Source: Chitinispirillaceae bacterium (lineage in GTDB: Bacteria; Fibrobacterota; Chitinivibrionia; Chitinivibrionales; Chitinispirillaceae). From it: a stretch of 64,000 nucleotides of DNA. The notes below the pieces were generated by a model. That model did not search any database. It saw nothing but the letters and a program-made list of their open reading frames with translations, and was not told the origin of the DNA. Numbering within the stretch: the stretch's first letter is position 1; every line of letters begins with the position of its first letter. The DNA is taken from the NCBI GenBank assembly GCA_016929595.1, contig JAFGIN010000120.1, positions 1 through 64,000 of the forward strand. Direction: 5' to 3'. Made by a program: the position numbers and the translations under genes. Shown piece after piece: positions 1 to 8,857 of the stretch.

Positions 1-105
1 GAATGGTGAATGGTGAATGGTGAATGGTGAATGGTGAATGGTGAATGGTGAATGGTGAATGGTGAAGGGTGAAGGGTGAAGGATGAAGGATGAAGGATGA
101 AGGGT
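1..105. repeat. 7-bp tandem repeat array (minisatellite)
   Basis: Fifteen consecutive 7-bp units: nine exact GAATGGT units (1-63), then GAAGGGT and GAAGGAT variants up to 105. The array begins at the window edge, so it may be longer. Its end (98-110, TGAAGGGTGAAAT) is nearly the reverse complement of 133-145 (ATTTCACACTTCA), so the boundary can fold into a hairpin. It lies upstream of the heme operon. No open frame of interest covers it. Confidence 0.95.
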
Positions 106-158
106 GAAATTAAGAACATCGATATCTTTTTTATTTCACACTTCACACTTCAAAATTG

Positions 159-214
159 ACTTAGTCACTTAGTCACTTAGTCACTTAGTCACTTAGTCAC
201 TTAGTCACTTAGTT
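159..214. repeat. 8-bp tandem repeat array
   Basis: Six perfect ACTTAGTC units (159-206) and a seventh with one change (ACTTAGTT, 207-214). The array ends about 25 bp before the hemB start and about 15 bp before its ribosome binding site (GAGG near 229). It therefore lies in or next to the leader or promoter of the heme operon, where copy-number change could alter spacing. A regulatory role is inference. Confidence 0.93.
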
Positions 215-239
215 ACAATTTTTCAATTGAGGTTTTCAG

Positions 240-1205
240 ATGGGATTTCCGGATATAAGGATGCGTCGGTTGCGGTCGGGGCCGCATATCAGGTCGATGG
301 TACAGGAAACGAGATTGTCGATAGATAACCTCGTAATGCCTGTTTTTATTTGTGAAGGTGAAAAGGTTACGGTACCCATAAAGAGTATGCCTGGAATAAA
401 CCGCTACTCAATAGATCTTGCTATTGAGGAGTGTCGGAAGATTACGCAGCTTGGCATACATTCAGTGCTTTTATTCGGGATACCATCAAAGAAAGGTAAC
501 CATGTCGGAACTGACAGAAACGGTATAATACCCAGAGCTATTAAAGCGATTAAAGCTGCACTGCCTGATCTGTATGTCATCACCGATGTTTGCAATTGTG
601 AGTATACCGAACACGGACATTGCGGAATCGTCGTCAATGGTACTGTTGATAATGATGCTACACTTGAGATACTTGCGAAACAGGCGGTATTACACGCACA
701 GTCCGGGTGTGATATGGTTGCACCAAGCGACATGATGGATGGACGGGTTGGTGTGATAAGAAAGGCACTTGACACTAAAGGGTTTTCTGAAATTCCAATT
801 ATGTCGTATGCTGTAAAGTATGCATCCGCTTTTTATGGTCCATTTCGTGAAGCTGCTGATTGTGCGCCGAAATTTGGCGATAGAAAAGCCTACCAGATGA
901 ATCCTGCAAACACCAGAGAAGCGCTGCGTGAAGCTGAACTTGATATTGAGGAGGGGGCAGATATCATAATGGTTAAGCCGGCTCTTTCTTATCTTGATAT
1001 TGTAAATCAAATAAAGAGCAAATACACCATTCCTGTTGCAGCGTATAATGTAAGCGGGGAATACTCGATGATAAAAGCTGCGGCCGCAAACGGGTGGATC
1101 AATGAAGATGCGGTTGTAATGGAGATGTTGTTATCGATGAAACGGGCTGGAGCTGATATAATTGTTTCATATCATGCTCAGAGGGCCGCTGAATTATTAC
1201 AATAA
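240..1205 (+). CDS. hemB: delta-aminolevulinic acid dehydratase (porphobilinogen synthase)
   Basis: Condenses two 5-aminolevulinate molecules to porphobilinogen in the cytoplasm. The 321-residue length is typical. A zinc-type cysteine cluster is visible (DVCNCEYTEHGHCG, about residues 115-130), as are both active-site lysine regions: MSYAVKYASAFYGPF (about 190) and IMVKPALSYLDIV (about 245). The ATG follows a GAGG box by about 8 bases. It is the first gene of a nine-gene heme operon that supplies everything from glutamyl-tRNA to late Ahb-pathway steps. The 8-bp repeat array sits immediately upstream. Confidence 0.97.
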   Translation: MGFPDIRMRRLRSGPHIRSMVQETRLSIDNLVMPVFICEGEKVTVPIKSMPGINRYSIDLAIEECRKITQLGIHSVLLFGIPSKKGNHVGTDRNGIIPRAIKAIKAALPDLYVITDVCNCEYTEHGHCGIVVNGTVDNDATLEILAKQAVLHAQSGCDMVAPSDMMDGRVGVIRKALDTKGFSEIPIMSYAVKYASAFYGPFREAADCAPKFGDRKAYQMNPANTREALREAELDIEEGADIIMVKPALSYLDIVNQIKSKYTIPVAAYNVSGEYSMIKAAAANGWINEDAVVMEMLLSMKRAGADIIVSYHAQRAAELLQ

Positions 1206-1215
1206 GGACGGAATT

Positions 1216-2328
1216 GTGAGTCATTCTACATCAGTTCATGGCAGAGATCCGATACTTCGGCTTGTTGCATGGGAAATAACACGTTCCTGCCCATTATCAT
1301 GCCGTCACTGCAGAGCCAGCGCTCAAAGTGGGCCATACCAGGGAGAACTATCAACATCAGAGTGTTTTTCTGTCCTGGATTCGATTGCGAAAATGGGGTC
1401 CTGCATCATAATTCTGACAGGTGGTGAGCCGATGCTTCGCTCTGATATCTTTGAAATAAGCCGCTACGGTACTCAAAAAGGGTTGAGAATGGTTATGGCA
1501 ACCTGCGGTAGCCTCCTGACTGAAACCTCCTGTAAAGAACTTCGCGATAGCGGTATTTCAAGAATAAGTCTCAGTATCGATGGGGCTGATGCCCTGAGTC
1601 ACGATACGTTCAGGGGGGTTGATGGAGCTTATGAAATTGTAATGAAAGCAATCACATTGCTCAAGGATAATGGAATAGAGTTTCAGATCAACACAACGAT
1701 AACAAAGAGTAATGTGGGTGAACTTAAAAAAATATATGAAACTGTGGTGGAGCTGGGAGCTGTGGCGTTTCACCCATTTCTTCTGGTACCAACGGGCCGG
1801 GGTTCAGCACTCACCAGTGAAATAATTTCTGCTCAGGAATATGAGCAGGTTTTAAATGAAATTTATGAAATCAGCCTGGAACAGAAAATTTTAGTGAAAC
1901 CTACCTGTGCTCCTCATTACTATAGAATATTAAGGGAACGGGAACGGGAACAGGGGCGTTCAGTGACCAGAGAAACTCATGGGTTGGATGCACTGACTAA
2001 AGGGTGTCTTGGTGGACAGGGATTTGCATTTATATCTCACAGAGGGATAGTGCAGATCTGCGGCTTTCTGGACATGGAAGCCGGGGACCTTCGTTCTTCG
2101 CAATACAATTTCCAGAAAATCTGGAGTGAGTCCACCCTGTTTAAACAGATACGCGCTGTTAATGAATATCATGGAAAATGTGGATATTGTGAATATCGAA
2201 TGGTTTGTGGCGGCTGCAGGGCTCGGGCATTTACCATTAATGGTGATTTTCTCGGAGAGGAGCCGCAATGTCTTTATACTCCGGCATCATCATTAAGTAC
2301 ATCCGACAATTTTAAAGTGCAGAGGTGA
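1216..2328 (+). CDS. ahbD: radical SAM heme b synthase AhbD (Fe-coproporphyrin III decarboxylase)
   Basis: Radical SAM protein of about 370 residues. The cluster motif CPLSCRHC lies near residues 25-32, and a C-terminal SPASM-like cysteine set (CGYCEYRMVCGGCRARA ... C) follows. The KPTCAPHYYR segment and the CGGCRARA...GDFLGEEP ending fit the AhbD branch, which oxidatively decarboxylates two propionates of Fe-coproporphyrin III to give heme b. AhbC/NirJ proteins instead tend to carry a VDNHADG-like segment, which is absent here. The frame stays open from 1162, but GTG at 1216 is preferred: it follows AAGGACGG by 4-5 bases and avoids a 44-bp overlap with hemB. A GGGAAC triple repeat at 1934-1951 encodes an ERERE run. 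The AhbD-versus-AhbC call rests on memory of motifs. Confidence 0.85.
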   Translation: MSHSTSVHGRDPILRLVAWEITRSCPLSCRHCRASAQSGPYQGELSTSECFSVLDSIAKMGSCIIILTGGEPMLRSDIFEISRYGTQKGLRMVMATCGSLLTETSCKELRDSGISRISLSIDGADALSHDTFRGVDGAYEIVMKAITLLKDNGIEFQINTTITKSNVGELKKIYETVVELGAVAFHPFLLVPTGRGSALTSEIISAQEYEQVLNEIYEISLEQKILVKPTCAPHYYRILREREREQGRSVTRETHGLDALTKGCLGGQGFAFISHRGIVQICGFLDMEAGDLRSSQYNFQKIWSESTLFKQIRAVNEYHGKCGYCEYRMVCGGCRARAFTINGDFLGEEPQCLYTPASSLSTSDNFKVQR

Positions 2329-2332
2329 GAGT

Positions 2333-3631
2333 GTGCTCCATAAAAAAAGTATAGATGCCTTTGACAGGGCCCGGAGAGTGATACCAGGTGGCGTTAATTC
2401 ACCGGTGAGAGCATTCAAAGCGGTTGGTGGTGACCCGGTATTCTTTTCAAAAGGTGAGAAGGCCTGGTTGACTGATATTGATGGGAACCGGTATATAGAT
2501 TATGTCGGTGCATGGGGACCAATGATTCTGGGACACGCGTTTCCTCCGGTTCTGGAAGCAATCAGGAGAACGGTAAATGATGGAACTGCTTTTGGTGCTC
2601 CAACTGAACGTGAAACAGAACTGGCAGAACTGATTATCTCAATGGTTCCATCAATCGAAATGGTGAGACTTGTAAATTCCGGGACAGAAGCCACCATGAG
2701 TGCGATTCGTCTGGCAAGAGGGTATACCAAACGTGATCTGATAGTAAAGTTTCAGGGGTGTTATCATGGACATGGTGATAGTTTTTTAATTGCCGCAGGT
2801 TCGGGTGCATTGACGTTTGGAATACCTGACAGTCCCGGAGTAACCAAAGCTGTTGCCAATACGACTCTTCTTGCGCAGTTCAACGATATCAATTCTGTTA
2901 AAGAGCTCTTTGAGAAATATGGTGAGCAGATAGCTGCGATAATTGTAGAACCCGTGGTTGGAAACATGGGAGTGATCATTCCCGAAAGTAACTTTTTACG
3001 ATCATTACGGGACATTACTAAACAGTATGGCGCGCTATTGATTTTTGATGAAGTTATGACCGGTTTTCGTTTATCCTCCGGAGGGGCACAACGTATCTTT
3101 GGAGTTTTTCCGGATATAACCACTCTGGGTAAAATTATTGGTGGTGGAATGCCGATAGCTGCTTATGGGGGATCTGAAGCTATCATGTCTCATATTGCGC
3201 CGGTTGGGGCTGTGTATCAGGCTGGTACTTTATCAGGAAATCCACTGGCTGTAACAGCTGGCATTGAGATGCTCAAAGTGCTCAAAAATGATTCTTCGAT
3301 TTATGAACAGATTGGTAAAAACACAGAGTACCTTTCGAAATCGATACATAAAGCTTGTACCGGTGCAGGGATACCATGTGTGATTAATCAGATCGGTTCC
3401 ATGATGACCTTGTTTTTTACCGAGAAAACATCAGTGAAAACCTATGCTGATGCAATCGCGAGTGATCGTGAAAAATTCAGCATCTATTTTCGTGCGATGC
3501 TTGAATCTGGTATTTATCTTCCGCCTTCTCAATTCGAGTCCTGGTTCATTTCTGCTACACATGGAAAGATTGAGATTGATTTGACAGTAGAAAAAAATGA
3601 AGAGGTATTAAGGAAAATCGGAGGGGTGTGA
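2333..3631 (+). CDS. hemL: glutamate-1-semialdehyde 2,1-aminomutase
   Basis: PLP enzyme converting glutamate-1-semialdehyde to 5-aminolevulinate, the step after HemA. The 432-residue length is typical. Visible motifs are the N-terminal RVIPGGVNSPVRAF, GCYHGHGDSFL, FDEVMTGFR and the PLP-lysine segment TLGKIIGGGMP (about residues 263-273). The start is GTG after AGAGGTGAGA, 4 bases beyond the ahbD stop. With the HemA gene directly downstream, the C5 route to aminolevulinate is complete. Confidence 0.97.
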   Translation: MLHKKSIDAFDRARRVIPGGVNSPVRAFKAVGGDPVFFSKGEKAWLTDIDGNRYIDYVGAWGPMILGHAFPPVLEAIRRTVNDGTAFGAPTERETELAELIISMVPSIEMVRLVNSGTEATMSAIRLARGYTKRDLIVKFQGCYHGHGDSFLIAAGSGALTFGIPDSPGVTKAVANTTLLAQFNDINSVKELFEKYGEQIAAIIVEPVVGNMGVIIPESNFLRSLRDITKQYGALLIFDEVMTGFRLSSGGAQRIFGVFPDITTLGKIIGGGMPIAAYGGSEAIMSHIAPVGAVYQAGTLSGNPLAVTAGIEMLKVLKNDSSIYEQIGKNTEYLSKSIHKACTGAGIPCVINQIGSMMTLFFTEKTSVKTYADAIASDREKFSIYFRAMLESGIYLPPSQFESWFISATHGKIEIDLTVEKNEEVLRKIGGV

Positions 3632-3634
3632 CAT

Positions 3635-4687
3635 ATGCTTCATATAGGAGCTTTAGCAACAGATTTCCGGTTGTCGTCAATAAAGATGCGTGATGTTTTG
3701 TATCTTGAGAAGGAGCGTCTTGCCGGATTTATAAAGAATCTGCCTCAGGATACACCGATACGCGAAATTGTAGTCCTTTGCACCTGCAATAGGATTGAAA
3801 TCTATTATGTTTGTGATGACCATTCTGCTGCTGCGGAATGGCTTGTACAGTTTTTAGCGAATTTTCACAAGGTACCATTCGAAAGGGTGAAATCAACACT
3901 GATCAACTATCGCTGTTCTGAAGCGGTACGTCATATTTTCAGAGTTGCATCTGGGGTCGAGTCGATGGTATTTGGGGAGCATGAAATTCTTGGACAGATC
4001 CGGGATGCGTATTTTTTCTGTAGGGATCAGGCAACAACCGATTCTTTTCTAAACCGGCTTTTTCAACAGGCGATTGCAACTGGTAAGCTGGTCAGGAGTC
4101 GTACCGATGCCAGCAAGGGTTCTTTGTCGGTTTCATCAATTGCCGTCGAAGCTGTCCTTGAGAACAATGACGGTAAACTTGACAATTCAAATATCCTGGT
4201 GGTTGGACTGGGTACTATGGGATTGAGAGCCGTAAAGAGACTTGCAATAAAAAATCCCCAAAAGCTTGGACTTTGCAACAGGACTGATGAGCGGGCTGCA
4301 CTAATGTGTGAGAAGTTTAATGCCCGGCATGTACCGTATGCAGATTTTACAAAGAACATAAATGATTATGATTGTGTCATTTGTGCAACATCCTCTCAGA
4401 ATTACATTCTTTTGCCTGAGCATCTGTCGTATAATGGTAAGACCAGGGATAGACCGCTTCAGGTGGTTGATCTTGGGGCCCCCCGAAATGTGGACCCCGC
4501 AATAACTGCAATAAAGGGCGTATCTCTTGTTTGCGTCGATGATTTACGTGCTACAGCCGATCGCCATCTTAAGGAACGGGAGCACGAAATCGGTGATATC
4601 GAGAGTATCGTCGAAGAACAGGTCTTGGAATTTACAAGATGGTATCAATACAGAAGTGAGTGTGAATGCAGTCAAAAATCCTCTTAG
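3635..4687 (+). CDS. hemA: glutamyl-tRNA reductase, C-terminally short
   Basis: NADPH-dependent reduction of glutamyl-tRNA(Glu) to glutamate-1-semialdehyde. The catalytic Cys51 is in VVLCTCNRIEIY, the tRNA/substrate region contains GEHEILGQIRDAY, and the nucleotide-binding VVGLGTMGLRAVKRL lies near residue 190. The protein has only 350 residues. It stops after the spinal-helix segment (EEQVLEFTRWYQ) and lacks most of the C-terminal dimerization domain found in roughly 420-residue family members. The last 22 bases overlap hemC. No continuation in another frame is possible without running through hemC, so the short form looks genuine. Confidence 0.93.
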   Translation: MLHIGALATDFRLSSIKMRDVLYLEKERLAGFIKNLPQDTPIREIVVLCTCNRIEIYYVCDDHSAAAEWLVQFLANFHKVPFERVKSTLINYRCSEAVRHIFRVASGVESMVFGEHEILGQIRDAYFFCRDQATTDSFLNRLFQQAIATGKLVRSRTDASKGSLSVSSIAVEAVLENNDGKLDNSNILVVGLGTMGLRAVKRLAIKNPQKLGLCNRTDERAALMCEKFNARHVPYADFTKNINDYDCVICATSSQNYILLPEHLSYNGKTRDRPLQVVDLGAPRNVDPAITAIKGVSLVCVDDLRATADRHLKEREHEIGDIESIVEEQVLEFTRWYQYRSECECSQKSS

Positions 4688-5559
4688 GAACACGTGGCTC
4701 CAAACTTGCCCTTGCGCAGGCAGATATTGTTGCAGGAAAAATTAACAATCTCGATCCGTCAATACAGGTCGAGATTGTTGTTATTTCTACTGCCGGTGAT
4801 AAGGATCAGAAAACCAGTCTCAGGGAGATCGGGGGCAAGGGGGTTTTTATTCGTGAAATCGAACAGGCTCTTCTTACCGGTAAAATTGACATTGCGGTTC
4901 ACAGTTTTAAAGATATTACAGTACAGACTGCGGAAGGGCTGCATTTAAGCGCTTTTCTAAAGCCCGAATCGGTATGTGATGTATTGATTTCAAAATCAAA
5001 AATACCTTTTAATGAAATCGCACCAGGTTCAAGGATTGGAACTGGAAGTATGCGCCGCAGAGCGCTTTTGAAACGGATGCGATCTGATCTTGAGTATGTT
5101 GATATACGGGGAAATATTGATACCCGGATCTCCAGAATGGAGCAGGGGGCATGCGCAGGTATTCTTCTGTCAGAAGCTGGTCTGATACGTCTTGGTTTAA
5201 GCGGCAAAATAAGTGAGCGGTTTGATCCGGAACGGTTCCTTCCTGCACCCGGACAGGGGGTTGTAGCGATTCAGACCAGAATTGAAGATACGGAACTGTC
5301 GCATCTGTTAAGAAATGTCGGAGATGAGGAACAGTTTGTTGTCTCAAGTGCAGAATTTGCGGCACTTGAGTGTCTGGGATTTGATTGTCGGATGCCGTTC
5401 GGGTTATTATCTCGTCTCTGGGGTGATCGGATTACAATGAAGGCTTTTTACGAGGTTTCTCAGAAGGATATGTTTGTTGAAGAATCCGTTACGGGAAACA
5501 GGTCTGATGCTATAAAGACTGGAAAACATCTGGCAGCACAGCTGCTTGAACGTTTATAA
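4666..5559 (+). CDS. hemC: porphobilinogen deaminase (hydroxymethylbilane synthase)
   Basis: Polymerises four porphobilinogens to hydroxymethylbilane. The N-terminus LLGTRGSKLALAQA and the segments GKGVFIREIE, VHSFKDI and RRRALLKR are characteristic. Cys241 (GFDCRMPFG) is the expected attachment site for the dipyrromethane cofactor. The surrounding sequence differs from the usual GGC-P-G context but keeps the cysteine. The 297-residue length is near normal. The start ATG lies inside hemA, which suggests translational coupling. Confidence 0.96.
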   Translation: MQSKILLGTRGSKLALAQADIVAGKINNLDPSIQVEIVVISTAGDKDQKTSLREIGGKGVFIREIEQALLTGKIDIAVHSFKDITVQTAEGLHLSAFLKPESVCDVLISKSKIPFNEIAPGSRIGTGSMRRRALLKRMRSDLEYVDIRGNIDTRISRMEQGACAGILLSEAGLIRLGLSGKISERFDPERFLPAPGQGVVAIQTRIEDTELSHLLRNVGDEEQFVVSSAEFAALECLGFDCRMPFGLLSRLWGDRITMKAFYEVSQKDMFVEESVTGNRSDAIKTGKHLAAQLLERL

Positions 5560-5574
5560 GGGAGATGCACGAAT

Positions 5575-6213
5575 TTGTTTTATTATCCTGTAATGCTTGA
5601 TCTGAGAGACCGCAGGTGCTTTGTTGCTGGCGGGGGCAGAATAGCCTTACGAAAGGTGATAGGTCTGCTGAGGGCACACGCCAGAGTTACCGTAGTTTCT
5701 CCGGAATTCAATAAAAGATTTAACCGGTTCAATCAGCTGATTACCATGGTGCAGAAGAGATTTGATATACAGGATATACCTGCGGATTGCGCAATTGTTA
5801 TTGCTGCGACCAATGTACAGGATGTCAACAAACTCATTTTTGACAGGTCAAGGGAACTGAATATTCCCTGTAATGTTGTTGATCAGCCGGATCTCTGTTC
5901 TTTCATTGTGCCCGCTGTTATTCGCAGGGGTGATATTTCAGTAGCTGTTTCGACTAACGCATCTAGTCCGCGTTTTTCAAAATATGTCAAGAAGAAAATT
6001 GCTGAGACGTTGACAATAAAATACGCTCAGGTAGCCTCTTTTCTCTCAGATGTTCGATTGTTGTTAAAAGAACAGTGTCCTGATCAGGCTAAAAGGTTCG
6101 TAATCTGGGAGATGATGTTTGAGCATGATCCTCTGGAATGCGTCGAAATTGACGGAATTGAAAGATTCAAACATGATATGTTAAAAAAAATAGAAAAAAA
6201 ATTACTTGAATAA
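5575..6213 (+). CDS. precorrin-2 dehydrogenase (SirC/CysG N-domain type)
   Basis: NAD-dependent oxidation of precorrin-2 to sirohydrochlorin. The protein starts with an NAD-binding fold (MLDLRDRRCFVAGGGRIALRKV, about residues 7-28), followed by CNVVDQPDLCSFIVPAVIRRGDISVAVSTN, typical of the Met8/SirC/CysG-N family. At 212 residues it resembles stand-alone SirC-type dehydrogenases rather than full CysG. Whether it also inserts iron cannot be read from sequence. The start is a TTG about 10 bases after AAGGGAG; the nearby ATG at 5565 is out of frame. Confidence 0.92.
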   Translation: MFYYPVMLDLRDRRCFVAGGGRIALRKVIGLLRAHARVTVVSPEFNKRFNRFNQLITMVQKRFDIQDIPADCAIVIAATNVQDVNKLIFDRSRELNIPCNVVDQPDLCSFIVPAVIRRGDISVAVSTNASSPRFSKYVKKKIAETLTIKYAQVASFLSDVRLLLKEQCPDQAKRFVIWEMMFEHDPLECVEIDGIERFKHDMLKKIEKKLLE

Positions 6214-6225
6214 ACAGGTTATCTT

Positions 6226-7737
6226 ATGAAAAAGAGCAGTAATCGTGGTGTCGTATATCTTATTGGTGCTGGCCCGGGCGATCCGGGACTGATTTCTGTA
6301 AAGGGCAGGGAACTGCTGAATTCCTGTGACGTTGTAATTTACGATGCGCTTGTTAATGAAACACTCGTTGCGACACTTCCGGCTTCCATAAAAAAAATAT
6401 TTGCCGGTAAAAGGGGAAATCAACCGTCAACTCCACAGAGTGCGATAAATAAGATGCTCGTTCAGGAGGCCCGAAAAGGTAACTGTGTTGTTCGGCTCAA
6501 AGGTGGAGATCCCCTGCTTTTTGGACGGGGAAGCGAGGAGATGGAGTACTTGCGTGAATATCAGATCGATTTTCAGGTAGTTCCCGGAATCTCATCTGCG
6601 ATTGCAGCACCTGCCTGGGCGGGTATTCCGGTGACACATCGCAGTGTTTCCCGATCTGTCGCGATCGTGACCGGGCATCTTCAGGCTGGCGAGCCGATTG
6701 AAAACCTTACTATTCCTGTTGCTGATACCATTGTGTTTTTGATGGCCATGCAGAATCTACCTCTATTAATTGAGCGGATTCTTTCTGAAAGAAAATTTGT
6801 AAAGACAACCCCTGCTGCGATTGTTCAGAATGGGACATTACCGCATCAGAAAGTAGTCAGCGGGTCACTGGGTACAATTAGTAAACTGAAAGAGAAATAC
6901 AGGATCGAGGCTCCAGCCGCATTTATTGTTGGTGAAACAGCAAGGTTTACAAAAACGTTATCCTGGTATGAAAAACCGGTTCTTGCGGGAAAGCGTGTTG
7001 TCGTACTGAGAACACCGGAGCAATCAGATGAAATGCTAAGATCACTCTACGATGCAGGTGCGATCTCTATTCCCTGGCCGATCATTGAGATAAAACCCCG
7101 CGCGCGTGAATTGAAGAGACTGTCTGCCGGGTTTCTCTCGAAGTTTTCGGCAGTAATCTTTACAAGTCCAAATGGTGTTCGCCTGTTCATGGATGCTTTA
7201 CTGCAGAAAAATATCGATTCCCGTAATTTTGCAGGGAAAAAAGTATACACATTAGGTGGTGGTACTGCTTCAGTTCTCAGAAGATACGGAATTATCCCTG
7301 ATGGGGTTCCCGAAAAATTTGTTGCAGAGGAACTGCTCAGGATTCTTCCGGAGAATATGATGGGGGAGCAGGTCCTGGTTCCACGGGCTTCAGTGGCGAG
7401 AAATATCCTGATAGAAACTCTTATACACAGGGGCGCTGTTGTCACCGAATTTCCAGTGTACGACACAGTCAGGACAGAATCTGCTTACTGTCCTGTTGAG
7501 GATGGTGATTATGTATTATTTACAAGTTCTTCAACCGCAGAACACTATTTTTCCAATGATCTTTCTAAAAACAGGAAAATTATTCCATGTTGCATTGGCG
7601 ATATAACTGCTGCAACGGTTAAAAAATATTTCAATGGTACTATTTACACAGCACAGAATGCATCAGTACCTGCATTGATCGATGCCTTGAAAGATGCGGC
7701 TGCTGTTAAAAAACAAAAGAAAATCAGAAAAAGATGA
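6226..7737 (+). CDS. cobA-hemD: fused uroporphyrinogen-III C-methyltransferase and uroporphyrinogen-III synthase
   Basis: A 503-residue fusion. Residues about 8-245 are a SUMT domain that methylates uroporphyrinogen III to precorrin-2 (YLIGAGPGDPGLISVKG, GGDPLLFGRGSEE, VPGISSAIAAPAWAGIPVTHR, IVTGH). Residues about 255-490 are a HemD domain (VVVLRTPEQ, FTSPNGVRLFMD, FTSSSTAEHY) that cyclises hydroxymethylbilane to uroporphyrinogen III. Such fusions are known in clostridia and other anaerobes. The product feeds the neighbouring dehydrogenase. The last 4 bases overlap ahbA. Confidence 0.95.
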   Translation: MKKSSNRGVVYLIGAGPGDPGLISVKGRELLNSCDVVIYDALVNETLVATLPASIKKIFAGKRGNQPSTPQSAINKMLVQEARKGNCVVRLKGGDPLLFGRGSEEMEYLREYQIDFQVVPGISSAIAAPAWAGIPVTHRSVSRSVAIVTGHLQAGEPIENLTIPVADTIVFLMAMQNLPLLIERILSERKFVKTTPAAIVQNGTLPHQKVVSGSLGTISKLKEKYRIEAPAAFIVGETARFTKTLSWYEKPVLAGKRVVVLRTPEQSDEMLRSLYDAGAISIPWPIIEIKPRARELKRLSAGFLSKFSAVIFTSPNGVRLFMDALLQKNIDSRNFAGKKVYTLGGGTASVLRRYGIIPDGVPEKFVAEELLRILPENMMGEQVLVPRASVARNILIETLIHRGAVVTEFPVYDTVRTESAYCPVEDGDYVLFTSSSTAEHYFSNDLSKNRKIIPCCIGDITAATVKKYFNGTIYTAQNASVPALIDALKDAAAVKKQKKIRKR

Positions 7738-8180
7738 CAGATCTGGAAAGTCGAATACTCAATTTCATTCAAACGCAGTTCCCTCTGGTTTCGCGTCCGT
7801 TTAAAGTGATTGCTGAAAAGACTGGCACCACAGAAGAACAGGTACTTGCTATTTTGAGAAAACTCACCGGAAATGGCGTACTTAGAACAATACGGACAGT
7901 GATTAACTGGCCAAAAGTCGGGTTCTCAACATTGCTTGTTGGAGTTAGTGTTGAACCTCCTTTCCTTGATACCGTGGCAGAAGAGATAAATCAGTATGAA
8001 ACGGTGACGCATAACTACTCACGTGAGGGAGAACGAAATCTCTGGTTTACATTGATTTATGAAAGTGAAGCTGAGAAAACGGGGTTGTTTGCGAAAGTTA
8101 TGAGTTTACCAGGTGTTAATGATTTGAGAGAATTTCCGGCGGAGAAAACATATAAAATAGGGTTGGTTCTCGATGTCTGA
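7734..8180 (+). CDS. ahbA: siroheme decarboxylase subunit AhbA
   Basis: A 148-residue protein with an AsnC/Lrp-like fold: an N-terminal helix-turn-helix region (IAEKTGTTEEQVLAILRKL, about 23-41) and an RAM-like C-terminal domain with THNYSREGERNLWFTLIYE (about 86-104). In the Ahb pathway AhbA and AhbB together decarboxylate siroheme to 12,18-didecarboxysiroheme. The operon context and the paired partner gene argue against a transcription factor. It overlaps cobA-hemD by 4 bases and ahbB by 8, so it is almost certainly translationally coupled. Confidence 0.9.
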   Translation: MTDLESRILNFIQTQFPLVSRPFKVIAEKTGTTEEQVLAILRKLTGNGVLRTIRTVINWPKVGFSTLLVGVSVEPPFLDTVAEEINQYETVTHNYSREGERNLWFTLIYESEAEKTGLFAKVMSLPGVNDLREFPAEKTYKIGLVLDV

Positions 8181-8640
8181 ACGTATAAACGACAGGAAGG
8201 TGCTTTCGGTTGTACAGAAACCGCTGGAACTTGTATCTGAGCCATTCGTAACTTTCGCAGAAAAGCTCAATACCGATGTTGAAACCGTACTGCACGCGAT
8301 AAAAGATCTGATGGAACGGGGGATAATCCGTCGGATTGCGGGTATCGTCAAACATAATAAAGCTGGATTTACCCACAATGCGATGGTTGCATTTGAGGTT
8401 GAGGATGCGTGCTGTGATGATGCAGGTATGAAACTTTCTTCACTGCCATTTGTAACGCATTGCTACAAAAGAAAACCTTATCATGACTGGCCTTATAATA
8501 TCTATGTCATGATGCATGCGCGTAATGCAGATGATTTCGATCAGAAAATTGCTGCAATGAAAGAGCTCTTTCCATTCAAATCAGTCAGTGTGCTTAAATC
8601 GATAAAAGAGTACAAAAAAAGTCATTTTTTAATAAGTTAA
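8173..8640 (+). CDS. ahbB: siroheme decarboxylase subunit AhbB
   Basis: A 155-residue partner of AhbA with the same AsnC/Lrp-like architecture. Characteristic segments are MERGIIRRIAGIVKHNKAGFTHNAMVAF (about residues 38-65) and FVTHCYKRKPYHDWPYNIYVMMHA (about 94-117). The latter histidine/tyrosine/tryptophan-rich strand is conserved in siroheme decarboxylases. It is the last gene of the heme operon. The 217 bases after it (8641-8857) hold no recognisable gene. Confidence 0.9.
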   Translation: MSERINDRKVLSVVQKPLELVSEPFVTFAEKLNTDVETVLHAIKDLMERGIIRRIAGIVKHNKAGFTHNAMVAFEVEDACCDDAGMKLSSLPFVTHCYKRKPYHDWPYNIYVMMHARNADDFDQKIAAMKELFPFKSVSVLKSIKEYKKSHFLIS

Positions 8641-8857
8641 AGTGGTAACAATACAGGTGCAAAGACCACGATCTCGCTTTTCATGATTCTGCGTTATGAT
8701 GGGTGAGGTCAAAATGCTTCGAGTTAAGGGATTTGGTTTTGCGATAAAAGAAAAATACATTTTATCATATTTAGCGAGTTCTGAATGTATCAAGCCTGGT
8801 ATGAGTTGCTCTTTAAGTACTGCCTGAAAAAATTGGGAAATCACGAAAGTAATTTAA

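Noticed and set aside
1-105. Repeat array considered as CRISPR
   Set aside because: Units are 7 bp without spacers, so it is a simple tandem repeat.
7734-8640. AhbA and AhbB as Lrp/AsnC transcription regulators
   Set aside because: They share the fold, but the paired order at the end of a complete siroheme-to-heme operon and the conserved aromatic/His strand fit siroheme decarboxylase.
8629-8844. 71-codon minus-strand ORF after ahbB
   Set aside because: No ribosome binding site, no recognised motif, and it lies in an intergenic spacer. Treated as chance.
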